A DNA stretch of 64,000 bases from Hippopus hippopus (GCA_946811185.2 OX328109.1:34394129-34458128), one strand, 5' to 3'; positions 29,235 to 40,619 are shown, counted from the first letter of the stretch. The notes: generated by a model not told the origin, from the letters alone. Translations and numbers: made by a program.

Positions 29235-30650
29235 TTTAGTCAAAGCCTGTAACCGGCAAATTCCCATTTTCTTACAATGTGGTGGATTTACACTGTCCGA
29301 CACGGACATATTTTCCCACTATGTATAACTTTGTAAACGCAATATTTGAGATTTTTACTATTGACTGAAAAGTTTAGGTTATTTAGTATGTTGTCCCGGT
29401 AAAGGCCAAAATATCAAAGCAGGTGTAATAATACATTTAAAGTTAAATCATACCATTTATTTTTAATTGATATCACACGAGATTGCACATTGATCCTTGT
29501 GAAATTTGGGAAAAATGAACCAAGACATTTCTTGTACAGGAATTGATGCTAGAAATAGCTTTGTGTTTTAGACTTCTAAGATGACTAAAGCCACAAATTT
29601 CTGGCTACTAGTTTTCTTCCTGTTTCATGGCTTTGACGGGAGAGACATGTCTACTCACTTTTCCCTACAGTTGGAAACTTAAGCATCTCGGAAGCTTGAC
29701 TGGACAAGGATTTAATTTGAAGCACCAGTGGAATGGAACGGCTTGAGAACTAAAGCAATCTGAGTTGAAAAGTTACTGCAGACGTGCGGTCTTAGTAGAA
29801 TAAATATTTTTTTAAAAGCAGACATTGCAGTTCAAGAAGCCAGTGAGCAGTGAATTGTTGCGGTCAGCTACGAAGAACCAACAGATACTGAATGTTAAGA
29901 GGCTTAGGGTTACGATACGGCCGGTGAAAAAGCGAATACCGATACCGCCAGAGCAAGGGATGAGAGTTGCGCACTTATCATTGTATTGTTGTATCAATCA
30001 TATAGAAATGTGCTTTTAAACAAGAAGAATAAAATGAATTAGAATAAAATGTAATGATAACAAAAGAATATTAATGACAAAAAGATTTACACGTCTTAAA
30101 AAAGAAGAAGAAAGGAAAAAGGAAAAAAAGGAAATACAAAATGGGAATCAAACAAGGAGAAAAAAAGAAAGGAGAAAACCGAAAAATATATAACTTTCTT
30201 CCGAAAAAAAAAAAGGTGGGTCTAGCGGCTCGAATCAGGATGGTCGGCTTGAGAGGCAGGGACTATATCCATTACACCACTGCTCGCTTAGTACAATTGG
30301 TGGCTTGTAAAACTTTTAACCCTGTTTAATGTACATTTTAACTAAAATTATCGGATACTTTACCTGTTCTTCCCGTATACAAAGATAGAATGCTCTGAAT
30401 TGTTGTAAACAAGGGCCACGGTTATCGCGTTCCGTTAATAAATTCAAATACATTTAAACACCCGCTCTGTTTACTTTTGGGCTTCATTGTTACAAAAACA
30501 AACGAATAAATGAATCTTTGTCTGTTCCTAAAAGGTTTTTGATAATTGCACAATAGCCATTGTGTACCTATCAACGCATTTCCGGTGTAACTCATATGGA
30601 GTAGAATCGTCTTTCATAACCGCTGGCTGCTTTTTCTCGTGGGAAGATTG
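29235..30650. other. No gene recognised
   Basis: Contains an A/G-rich stretch at 30020-30215 and a 64-codon frame at 29825-30019 without family match. Nothing else is supported. Confidence 0.45.
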
Positions 30651-30663
30651 AATCATGTATACA

Positions 30664-30938
30664 GATGAGCCATGCTCTGTGAAAAGGGGGCTTAATGCCT
30701 TTGTGATAAGTATCGACCCAGGTCAGCCTGCGCAGTCCGCGCAGGCTGACCTGGGCCCACACTTTTCGCTATTGATCAATTTTCTGTACGTCTAAGGACC
30801 AGTCTACCTCATGATTTAGTCAATTATTAAAAAAGGTGGCTGTTGTGGATCCATAAGTATGTAATGGTTTGCTCAGTGTGATGGATTAGGGGTATGCATT
30901 AAGCCCCCTTTTGCCAGAGCATTGCTCATATATATTTG
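30664..30938. repeat. P1 hairpin MITE, best-kept copy
   Basis: Ends GATGAGCCATGCTCTGTGAA and CCAGAGCATTGCTCATATAT. The central stem CAGGTCAGCCTGCGCAGTCC pairs with GCGCAGGCTGACCTG. Fixed blocks TCTACCTCATGATTTAGTC and GTGGATCCATAA follow. Used here as the P1 reference. Confidence 0.92.
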
Positions 30939-30989
30939 GAAATGGAGGTATAAATCATGACGCCGTTACTGTCCTCAAACGTCGATTTG

Positions 30990-31145
30990 TCTGTATGTTG
31001 TTTAACGCCGTTTTCAACATCTTTTCAACTATATCACGGGGTCCTGTGCACCTATTCATGCTTTTCTGGAGATTTTTACCAGTACTTCTTACAGTTTTTT
31101 CCTAAGCCACTAGCTATTTTCCCAAATGACCGATGTCGAAACATC
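30990..31145 (-). repeat. SINE remnant with Nin-like tail, minus orientation
   Basis: GTTTAACGCCGTTTTCAACA, ACTATATCAC, then CTTTTCTGGAGATTTTTACC, as in the body of 46608 inverted. Confidence 0.7.
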
Positions 31146-31195
31146 GAAGAGATTGATTTGCCGAGCAAGGTTTCTTGCTTGGGCATCCTTTCCCA

Positions 31196-31319
31196 CCCGA
31201 TCCCGACTTTTAATGACACTGAGGAACAAGGCGTTTGAAAATATTGTGAGAAAAAGAGAAAATGCTTGTAACCAACATTTTTTTTCCTTTTCCTGCAACG
31301 TTTTCTACCCTATGAACAC
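31196..31319 (-). repeat. P2 hairpin MITE, left part, split by the foldback element
   Basis: Holds GGCGTTTGAAAATATTGTGA, the apex, and GCAACGTTTTCTACCCT. Its other arm continues at 33981-34082. Confidence 0.8.
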
Positions 31320-33980
31320 GGGTAGGAAACTTCATATTCAGAGCCAATGGCTCTGACGAGAAAATGTTGTGTTGGTCTTCCGTTTCTGAAGATGTCGGCT
31401 GAAAAACAACCAAAAAACAGGTAAGCTTGTCATTATTTGTAGTCATGTGATCTTATATCTTTGAAAGTCCAAAAAAGGAGAATGTCATGCAATGCTCTGG
31501 TCTTTCAACGTGTTTTCTACACTATGGAAAGTTGTAACAAGTGTACGATGTTATCTGAATCATTTGTGGCGTGGGTTGACCTTAGCTAAAATAATACGTC
31601 ACGGACCTAAATTCAGTCTATTACTGCCATATAATTGGCAATCAAAAGAGAGTCTTGCTGTCCCAAAAGCGTGAATTAATGTCTTGAAATGTTACATTCA
31701 CTGCTGGTAAAGAATTGAAAAGAAATAGCACAAAAATGATGAAAATAAAGAAGGGCTACGATTATGTGGGCCGGCTCTGAATATGTAAGTCGACACCGAT
31801 TAATGAGGGCTTCATTTCAAAACTTTATTTTTTTTTTGTAAAAAATTACTTAGGAAGTAAGCTTTGTTTTTCCGTTAACACCTTTCAGTCCAAAATATAG
31901 CACTATTGTTGGATGGAACATGACTGAATTTATGAACATACAAAGGACTGGTATTGTCACGATTGAAAAAATGCTGTTGAACATTAGTCTATCTAAATTT
32001 TGAAAATACTTTAGTAGATTTTGATTAACAGAATGGTCTATACATGTATATAGCATTTGTCATGCTTTCGTCGTAAGTGCAGCCCACACGTAAGCAAAAA
32101 TAATGAAAAAATATTTGGCATCTTTGGAAGGCTCTTTGGTCTTAAAACAGTCATTAAAAAGCTAGATGGAAAATGTACCGACCGTAGCAGAGATGATGAA
32201 TAGAAAAAAAAACTTTTACAAAGCGTGAGAAATACAATTGATCTATTCGCAATACACAACAGTATGTCAGGTGGGTGGGGTATATACAAGTCTTTAACAA
32301 CGAAAAAAAATCTATTTCACAAGCACGTCAAAACCAAAAATGTTCATAGATACGTCATTCTGATAGTGCTTACTCAGATCTTTCAATGTTCAATTAACCA
32401 GATGCATATTAGACCAGAAAATGTCACATATCATTTATCTTTAAGCCGATGATAAACAAATATTCATCCAAACAAACAAACGATCACGTTTTGTACAGTC
32501 TAGTATTGATCTATACTGGCTGCAGAACCAACTTAAGTTGTAACAGGCACTTTAAGGGTTCATAATGAATAGCTTTGAGTTATTTATTTTTATTTTTCCG
32601 TCCTAGATATTTGTATGAATGTTCTAAACATTGTCGTTTGCACTTGTTTCAAAAATCTCACACCGACCCCTCCCCATTTCTAATGTAATCATTAGAAATC
32701 ATTCACTTTACGCCGTAATTAGATTGATTGCAGCTCCAATATCATGATTTACTGATCGTGTATGCAATTAGCTGTTTTGGGTCATTATTTAGAATAAAAA
32801 GGCTAGAAAATAACTAATATATAACATATTCTGCATTGAAAGATCTGAGAGAGTACAATCAAAATCAGTGATCTATGAACATTTTTTGTCTTGGCGTGCT
32901 TGTGAAATTGATTTTTTTTTTTTTTTGTTTGTTTGTTAAAGACTTGTATATACCCCACCCACCCGGCATACTGTTGTACTGTTGGCATACTGTGTCGTGT
33001 TAGGTGTTGAGAAGAGTTGAGAGTGGTCACACATATACCCTAGGCGTGTAATGCGAATAGGTCAATTGTATTTCTCACGCTTTGTAAAAGTTTTTTTCTA
33101 TTCATCATCTCTGCTACGGTCGGTACATTTTCCATCTAGCTTTTTAATGACTGTTTCAAGACCAGATAGTCTTCCGAAGATGCCAAATATTTTTTTCTTT
33201 TTTTTTTGCTTACACGTGGGCTGCACTTACGACGAAAGCATGACAAATGCTATATACATGTATAGACCATTGTGTTAATCAAAAGCTACATAAAAGTATT
33301 TTCAAAATTTAGATAGACTAATGTTCGACAGCATTTTTCAATCGTGACAATACCAGTCCTTTGTATGTTCATAAATTCAGTCATGTTCCATCCAACAAAA
33401 GTAATACATTTTGGACTAAAAGGTATTAACGGAAAAACAAAGCCTACTTCCTGAGTAAATTTTTACAAAAAACTAAATTTCTGCAAGGAAGCCCTTATTA
33501 ATCGGTGCCGATTTACATATTCAGAGCAGGCCCACATAATCGGAGCCCTTCTTTATTTTCATCATTTTTGTGCTATTTGTTTTCAATTCTTTACCAGCAG
33601 TGAATGTAACATTTCAAGACATTAATTCACACTTTTGGAACAGAAGACTCTCTTTTGATTGCCAATTATATGGCAATAATAGACTGAATTTAGGTCCGTG
33701 ACGTATTATTTTAGCTAAGGTCAACCCACGCCACAAATGATACAGACAACATCGTACACTTGTTACAACTTTCCGTAGTGTAGAAAACACGTTGAAAGAC
33801 CAGAGCATTGCATGACATTTTCCTTTTTTGGACTTTCAAAGGTATAAGAACACATGATTACAAAAAATGACAAGCTTACCTGTTTTTTGGTTGTTTTTCA
33901 ACCGACATCTTCAGAAACGGAAGACCAACACAACATTTTCTCGTTGGAGCCATTGGCTCTGAATATGAAGTTTCCTACCC
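31320..33980. mobile_element. 2.66-kb foldback element with about 1.1-kb inverted arms
   Basis: GGGTAGGAAACTTCATATTC at the left is inverted at the right end. Inverted similarity runs over 31320-32388 and 32836-33980, around a spacer of about 450 bases. Long open frames in the arms mirror each other and read as repeat, not gene. The right arm has a small insert near 32965-33030. A target duplication is not clear; ATGAA occurs just outside both ends. Confidence 0.9.
32480..32568. repeat. P3 hairpin repeat copy in the foldback spacer
   Basis: GATCACGTTTTGTACAGTCT and TGATCTATACTGGCTGCAGA, then AGGCACTTTAAGGGTT. Confidence 0.65.
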
Positions 33981-34082
33981 GTGATGAAAGACAAAAATGT
34001 TTTGAGTCATATCTAATTTATCGTGTACAACTGCTTTCAGTTTGGACAAGGCTAAAATTTTATATATTTTGATAATGAGTTA
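33981..34082 (-). repeat. P2 hairpin MITE, right part
   Basis: TTGAGTCATATCTAATTTAT, then CTTTCAGTTTGGACAAGGCT. It completes the P2 copy begun at 31196. Confidence 0.75.
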
Positions 34083-34104
34083 ATATCATTCTGTGTTTAT
34101 TTTA

Positions 34105-34318
34105 ACTCTTTACCAAACATGACCGTGTTTTTAAGACCTTAAGAAAGAAGACGTATGAAAACATTGTGGGAACCAGCATTTTCTCACTTCCCCGACAATG
34201 TTTTCTATCCTTCCAAACACAAATCCCATAGTTTGAGTCGCAGTTTCATTTGTTGTTGGCAAATAATTTGAATTTGGATAAGACTTTAGTTTTATCGTTC
34301 GGTAATGGGTAATATATA
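34105..34318 (+). repeat. P2 hairpin MITE copy, 3' of gene B
   Basis: Starts TAACTCTTTACCAAACATGA, contains TTTCTATCCTTCCAAACACA, and ends with TTTTATCGTTCGGTAATG. Confidence 0.8.
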
Positions 34319-34393
34319 TGAAAACTAATGGCGCTTGGCACGTATATGAGATTCCCATTAACAAAAGTGAAAATCGAAATTCTTTTACTGCAG

Positions 34394-34399
34394 TTTAAT
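34394..34399 (-). terminator. Possible ATTAAA poly(A) signal of gene B
   Basis: TTTAAT on the + strand is ATTAAA on the minus strand, about 90 bases after the stop, a spacing similar to gene A. Confidence 0.4.
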
Positions 34400-34489
34400 T
34401 ATCACATTTAAAATGGATGTTTGAGAAACAAGTACAGGTAAAATGACTAAGTACAAAATTCTAAAGGAAAGTCAATCGATAGCCTTGGT

Positions 34490-34668
34490 TTACATTGCAG
34501 GTGGACGTCTAACGGAGCCCGGGACATATCTGGCACCGAAGGCAGGTACACACCGTTTACCGCAACCTCTTGGACAGCATTTTTCGAGCGGACCACAATC
34601 CCGATTGCTGAGACAGCTGTCTACCGTCTCTCGGCATATCGTAATAGAATAATCAACCGGACAGTGTG
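34490..34668 (-). CDS. Gene B exon 4: WAP domain, tail and stop
   Basis: Acceptor ATCTATTTTCAG. HCPVDYSITIC, DSCLSNRDCGPLEKCC, PRGCGKRCVPAF, then a tail absent from gene A, stop TAA. Confidence 0.9.
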
Positions 34669-37600
34669 CTGAAAATAGATAAGGCGATTTTGAAATTTAT
34701 CAAAGTATGGTAGTTTGAGGTATGATAAAAAGTTCTCAACCTCTTGTACTTTGGAATACCCATGATTTATAAGTTAGCTATTACTTTTAAACATAATCTC
34801 CCTACATTCTGACGCACTTTGTCCATTGGTTGGTGAATACTGACCATAGAATTATTAGATATTTGCACTTATTGCCTTGGTCTGAGTGAAACGTGTAGGA
34901 AACCGCGCTGAGTTGATTCCTTTTCTTTCAAGAAGTAGTCATGACCTGGAAAAGTTGTGCACAGTACTATAAATCAAACAACAGGAAAACATAGATAGAT
35001 GTACTAACTGCCTTGGTATGACTAAAATCTGTTGAGAACGGCAATATGTTGATTCTGTTTCTTTGAAGAAGAATTCAGGACTTGGAAAAGTTGTGGGTAG
35101 TACTTGAAACCAAACAACAGGAACATATAGATGCACTTCCTGCCTTGATATGACTAAAATCTATTGAGAACGGCATAACCAACATACATGTGCATACACT
35201 GACAAAGATAGAATACTTACGCTGTTCAATGTGTTCAACACAACATTTTCCATCCCTAAACGGAGAACTTGTAGAACAGAAAGTGCCTCGACGGCATTGT
35301 TGGTGCAGAGGCAGTAAGGGGGATCCCAGACTCAATCCGTTACATCTTCGTTCTGGTACAACTGCTCTGGAATTTCCCGGGCAAGGGACAACTTCTACAT
35401 AATACAAAGCCATACATAGTTTAAGGATCCCTGTTATGGCGTGAAATACGTTGCAATATTGTATCTGGTAATAAATGTCTTCCATATTAAAAATTTATAT
35501 TCTAAAGTAAAATATTTATTGGCTATAAAATAATTTGTTATGTGTGAATGATATAATTATATATTGTGTACAAAAAATATTCATTGTGTATAAAGAAATT
35601 TATTGAGTAAAAAAAAACATATTGGGTATAAAATAAATATATTGTGTTATTGTGTATAAGAATTATTTATTGGGTTAAAAGATATATATTGTGTATAAAA
35701 AATATTTATTGTGTATAAAAATATTTATTGGGTAAAAAAATTTATGTGGTGTATAAAAATAAATTTCTTGTGTAAAAAAATATTTATTGAGTGAAAAAAA
35801 AAAATCTGTTATTTATAAAATGTTTTTATTGTGTATAGAAAATATTTATCGTGTATAAGTTACGAAAATCTTTATGTGCGAAATTAAAATATTTTTGAAT
35901 ATTTTTCATACACAATATATATATCATTCACACACAAATTATTTTATAGACAATAAATATCTTACTATAGAATATAAAGTTTCAACATAGAAGGCATATG
36001 TTACCAGATACAATATTGCAACGCATTTCATGCCTTACCCTGTGCATGCCCGATATTTACAAATTAAAAAAAAAAAACCTGAGCAATATAATATGAAATT
36101 TATGATAGTATGCAATGTACAATTAGTAACCAAAAGTATGAAAAAGAAAACATTGAATTCCAAATTTAGATTGAATTGTAAGAACTTGTCTCTTTTTGAT
36201 TGCAAAACAGTTAATTGTGCAGCACCTAATCGTGCAGTTTTACTGAAAACTACTCTTGTAGTAAAAGAGGTTACTGGAGCAAATTAAACTAATATGCTAT
36301 CCTTTTTTATTATTATTATTTTTTTTTTTTTCGTCTGACATCAAAGGTGTAGCTCTCTGAAACCTTGTGGTGTTATAACTTCGTTAAGTATGGCACTGAC
36401 ACCATTGCCGTTAATATAAAAAACAGTTTTCGAAAATGCTGATCAGTTTTAAACAGCAATACTTTTATCATATTACATTGGATCGAGTCGGCAAATTGAT
36501 ATACTTCATGTCAAATAAGCTTTGCCTTATTTTCATAAAAAATTTCAAAACAGTACATTACTTTTTAATCCACATTGAACTGACATGCAAACTTGGAAGT
36601 ACGTGTAAATAAATCAGGATTCGGAGCTAGCTGAAAAATTTATAGCCACTGATTATAGAAGACCGAGGCAAGACTTCAGCTGAACGAGCATCTTGATCTT
36701 TGACCTACAATACCCGATATTTCCAGAGATGTTTATGTCAAAACAGACTTAACTTTTATCCTGTTGAATAAAGTAAATGAAACTTTCAAACCGATAGTAA
36801 AGACCAAAATATTGCTATTCCAAAATTAATTTTGGAGGCGAATGTATCCCCATATCGGACAGCGTAGATCCAGATCAGACTGCACGTTCTGTGCAGTCTA
36901 ATCTTGATATACACTGTCCGCAAAAGGTCCTTGAGTCGCGCTTAGCAGCTTAAGGGTTAACATTACACAACCGAGACACAATACTTACGTTGTTCAACAT
37001 GTTCGAAACAACATTTTCCAACCTCAGACGGAGTAGTTGTAGAACAGAAATGCCCAAGATCACATTGTCTGTGACGGGACAGTAAGGCAGTTTCCAGACC
37101 CAATTCGTTACATCTTCGTTCCGGTACAACTGCTTTTGAATTTCCTGGGCAAGGGGCGGCTGTCACAAAAACAAGAGCATAAACTTAATTTAAGGAGCAG
37201 TGCGTATGTCGTAAATAGATCCTATATTTATAACTTTAAAAGAAATATTTGACATAATTTGATATTGCGAAAAGTTTACAAAGCAGATCAAGATAACATT
37301 AACATGTATCCTTACCACAGTGTGGGACCGGAAGTATGTATTGTAGGTGACTTGGGATTCTGTATAGTGACGATATATCACTTGGTGTTAAAAATTGTGT
37401 TCACACGTTAAGTCAAGCTGGTGTTTGTCTCATCAATTTTGATAGTTGTTATAAAATATTCATATCCAGTTATTTGTTTGTTATGTATAGACCATGTCAG
37501 AAACACTGATGCGCGCTGTGAGCCTTCCTTAGAGTATTGGGTATGCTTTTTATCATTTGACCATGCTAAAGTTACAGGTGATTTTTGTCCTAAAACAATG

Positions 37601-40557
37601 CTGTTTTTACTCGATTACTCCGCCTTAAAACCTGTTTTCTCAACGGAAAGTATATAAACAGTTTCTCTATTCATTTTTATTTTTCCCGAAAACAAAGTTT
37701 GGTAACAAAGCCGACTGCAGTATTCCTTATCCTTTATTGAAATTGACATGTTGAGAAAAGAAATTTGCACAGTCACTTGTAAGCCGTTAATGGATGTCAG
37801 GTGACAGTACATCCGAAAATTTCCTTGGCATGATTTCACAAAGATATGAATAAAGAAACTGTTAACACATTTTCCGTTGAGAAAAGAGGTTTTTAATGTT
37901 AAGTAATCAAATAAAAATGGCATCGTTTTGGGACAAAATCATCTATATTTGTAGTATGGTCAACTGATCAAGGCATCCCTATTACTATAAGGAAGGTTCA
38001 CAGCGCGCTTACGTGTTCCTGATGTGGTCTATACATAACAGACAAGTAAATGGATATGGCTATTTTATAATAACTATCAAAATGAATGAGAAACTTATCG
38101 CGTGAATACAATTTTTAACACCCAAGTGAAAGACCGTCACGGTACCGTATCGCAAGTCAAATACAATGCATACTTCCGGTCCTACACTGTGCTTACAACC
38201 AGAGAGAAAAAAAAAACGCAGTAAAAAATTAGTAGACTGTTGCATGGTTTAGAGTTTAGTCAGCTCTGTACACATAGATAAATTACCGATATATACGGTG
38301 TAAGGATAAATACATATATCGGAAATCTTCGATTTAAAACCGGAAAAGTCTCAACAGTGATTTTTTTTTTGATGGCCCCCAGAAAATGAAATGCATTTTC
38401 TATCGGTCGTAATCTATGGAGCATTGAGATCGGCAGGGGCAACATTTGGCATGGAGATAAAAGAATGAGAATAGATGTATCTTTAAAGAGCATGGAACGG
38501 GCATTTTGATGTTAGACCTACTAGGTCCGATGGTTTGAGAATCATCTATGCCAAGATATTACAGTCAACAGTAAAATCCCAATTTGCGATCTCAAAGTTC
38601 CTCTTGGAATGAAGATTCTAACCGTATCGGTTTTGTGCAGTCTGATCTTGATCTTTACTGCCCGCATCCCAAGGTTTATGTTACACAACATCTGATTTGG
38701 CTGAAAATTCTCATTCTTGTGCATATTAAGTGTAGTACTCTCATTGGTTCCACGATGGCACAATGCCGGAACCGTTCCGACCAATCATTTGTAACGTTGC
38801 AAAACATTCATGGGACATCAATTTCCTGATCTTATTATCACGTTATGTGCAAGTCTGATATTTCTAGATAAGTAAAGATATTTCTAGTCGACAGTAAAAC
38901 CCCAATTTACGATTTCAAAGTTCCTTTTCGCAAGAAGGTTCTAACCGTATCGGTTATGTGCAGTCTGATCTCGATCTTCACTGTCCGCAAAAGCAATTAA
39001 ATCCGGATTCAGCGCTATATTGTGTAAATTAGAAATAACTACAAGATACTTACATTTACACCGGCATGTTGGGCAACCATTACTGTCTGGCACGTTTCCA
39101 TATTTACAAAAGATTTGACACACAGGTGGGCATCGTTTTCTGCGACCATAATCTTGACCTGTTTGTGTATAGACGAGTGGCAATATTAGTTTTAAAACTT
39201 TCCACTGCTTAAGTTTCGCAAGAATACAGAATGAAAACCACAAGGACACTAGATATTTAAATACACTGATCAAAAGAATTAAAGGAACACACGAATTCCA
39301 AAGTTCAAATCTTTCACTTTATTAAACATTCAATCTTTGTGCTCTGAAAACAATCAGCTTACATTCTTTGCTCAGTACTTTTCTTGTTTGATTTTAAATG
39401 CTGGTAGTCTATGTTAAGAAGAAAATCAAGATTTTTCCCCCTACTCTTTTGTTAAACAACTCATACTTTTCCAATCTTTTGTTGATTATTTTGTCAAATC
39501 GTATGAAAGAAGAAAAACGAGAAGAAATAATGACACTTCCGGTTCTCTTAAGAGCCTGCGTGGCATATCAAAAAGACGGCTTGTACAGGTATAGCCCATA
39601 CATCTTTTGTGCAAACCAAATCATTTTTCTATTGTGAGATTTAATAGTGAAAGGACTGAATGAACTTTCGAGTAGAAAATTATATACACTGTCCTGTACT
39701 GAAAGAATTATTTTGTGATCAAAATCGAGGACATATGTTCCTTTTTTTTTTGAGCAGTGTAGAATTACTGTTACTTTACCCTTAACTCTTAGGCTGCCAA
39801 GCCCGACTCACTGACCTTTTGCGAGGAGTGTAGATCAAGATCAGACTGCACAAAACGTGCAGTCTGATCTTTGATCAACACTGCCCGATAAGGGCATATT
39901 TATCTCAAAATAATACCTTTGAAATTGCAAAAGCTGCTAAATAAAATAATAAGAAATTTTCACTCAGTAGAAAAAAAAAACACACATTGCGATATCAAAG
40001 TTGATTGTACTGGAAAAAAAAAAAAGGTATCGGACAGTGTAGATCAAAGATCAGACTGCACGTTTTGTGCAGTCTGATCTTGATCTACACCGTCCGCAAA
40101 ATCACCCCGAGTCGCGCTTGCAGCCTAAGGGTAAGACGATTTTCAAAGGTTTAGGACTCGAGTCTTTGTCCTTTTTACGTTCAATAATGTTAAATTAGCA
40201 AATTAACTAATAGCTCACTGTTCAGAAAACGTGATCATCTTAAAAGCGTGGAGAAACATAAACTTGTAATAAAAGTTGTGAAATACACCTGCATAAACAA
40301 ACTTTGTAGAGCTTAAAATGAAGAATTCCCTCGTCAAGATGCTAGTGTCGATTTCAATTTCTGTTTCGGAGAATTTCTATGCAGAAGAAAGTAGTACTCT
40401 ATGCAAAAAAAAGTTGTTATCCTCAAAGAAAGATCTCTTTCGACAAGAAAGACAACTCCGTCTACCTTAATATCAACAATAACATCAAATACTTACCCAT
40501 GGTTACGCCAACAAACAAGAAGGCAAGAGAACAGATCATTAACGAGTTAACTTCCAT
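34490..40557 (-). CDS. Gene B: secreted antistasin / double six-cysteine / WAP protein (5 exons)
   Basis: Exons 40497-40557, 39054-39158, 36989-37159 (3a), 35221-35394 (3b) and 34490-34668 join to 230 codons including the stop (229 residues), all introns phase 1. Residues 1-20 are a signal peptide and 30-54 an antistasin-type domain. Residues 59-106 and 117-164 are two six-cysteine modules and 173-210 a WAP domain with eight cysteines. A 19-residue tail (VPAFGARYVPGSVRRPPAM) follows. If exon 3b is skipped the frame holds and gives 171 residues, the gene A layout. A TATA box and a perfect TGACGTCA site lie upstream. It is a paralogue of gene A and probably also a secreted protease inhibitor. 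Confidence 0.88.
35221..35394 (-). CDS. Gene B exon 3b: second six-cysteine module
   Basis: 58 codons, phase 1-1, acceptor TATTATGTAG and donor GTAAGT. Its first two bases are AA, so exon 2 (ending in T) spliced to it would make TAA. After exon 3a (ending in C) it makes CAA. A second AG three bases on (TAGAAG) could bypass this. Confidence 0.88.
35438..36035. repeat. Inverted repeat enclosing an AT-rich minisatellite, between exons 3a and 3b
   Basis: Arms 35438-35560 and 35917-36035 pair (GAAATACGTTGCAATATTGT and complement). Between them are about fifteen worn units of roughly 22-24 bases like TATTGTGTATAAAAAATATT. It lies in the gene B intron that separates the duplicated exons. Confidence 0.88.
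36853..36960. repeat. P3 hairpin repeat copy
   Basis: TCGGACAGCGTAGATCCAGA to TTGAGTCGCGCTTAGCAGCT. It ends 29 bases from exon 3a. Confidence 0.88.
36989..37159 (-). CDS. Gene B exon 3a: first six-cysteine module
   Basis: 57 codons, phase 1-1, between TTTTTGTGACAG and GTAAGT. Spacing C-x12-C-x15-C-x5-C-x10-CC. The N-terminal part PCPGNSKAVVPERRCN is almost identical to exon 3b. Confidence 0.9.
37314..38190. mobile_element. 880-base palindromic element in gene B intron 2
   Basis: CACAGTGTGGGACCGGAAGT at the left is inverted near 38165-38190. Inverted matching continues inward (TAGACCATGTCAGAAACACT; GCGCGCTGTGAGCCTTCCTT; CAACGGAAA) to a centre near 37760. No credible gene. Confidence 0.85.
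38255..38490. repeat. Dispersed repeat related to 25800-26330
   Basis: GATAAATTACCGATATATAC, then AATGCATTTTCTATCGGTCG, then TTTGGCATGGAGATAAAAGA. Confidence 0.6.
38568..39000. repeat. Duplicated P3-containing segment
   Basis: ACAGTAAAATCCCAATTTGC (38568) and ACAGTAAAACCCCAATTTAC (38890) each lead into a P3 half (GTGCAGTCTGATCTTGATCT or close variant). The second copy ends about 50 bases from gene B exon 2. Confidence 0.75.
39054..39158 (-). CDS. Gene B exon 2: antistasin-type domain
   Basis: 35 codons between ATACACAAACAG and GTAAGT. RRKRCPPVCQIFCKYG, then PDSNGCPTCRCK. It leaves a single T in the split codon. Confidence 0.92.
39264..39759. mobile_element. Tc1/mariner-type MITE in gene B intron 1
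   Basis: Ends TA-CACTGATCAAAAGAATTA and TTTTTTTTGAGCAGTG-TA are inverted and flanked by TA. About 500 bases, no transposase. Confidence 0.75.
39783..39893. repeat. P3 hairpin repeat copy
   Basis: AACTCTTAGGCTGCCAAGCC to TTTGATCAACACTGCCCGAT. Confidence 0.85.
40028..40135. repeat. P3 hairpin repeat, best-kept copy
   Basis: TCGGACAGTGTAGATCAAAG, then GACTGCACGTTTTGTGCAGT, then GATCTACACCGTCCGCAAAA and a GAGTCGCGCTTGCAGCCTAA tail. Used here as the P3 reference; the hairpin is about 60 bases. Confidence 0.92.
40497..40557 (-). CDS. Gene B exon 1: signal peptide
   Basis: ATG at 40555-40557, MEVNSLMICSLAFLFVGVTM, then donor GTAAGT. Its length equals gene A exon 1. Confidence 0.88.
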
Positions 40558-40619
40558 TTTTGTTCTATGTTGCTCCTTTCGAACCTCGTCGAACAGTAAC
40601 AAAAGCCAAAATTACGATT

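Noticed and set aside
35515..35870. Regular AT-rich repeats as a CRISPR-like array
   Set aside because: Units are contiguous with no spacers and the host is an animal; it is a minisatellite.
40028..40135. P3 hairpins as microRNA precursors
   Set aside because: Many dispersed copies with variable loops behave as a repeat family; no evidence of a defined mature sequence.
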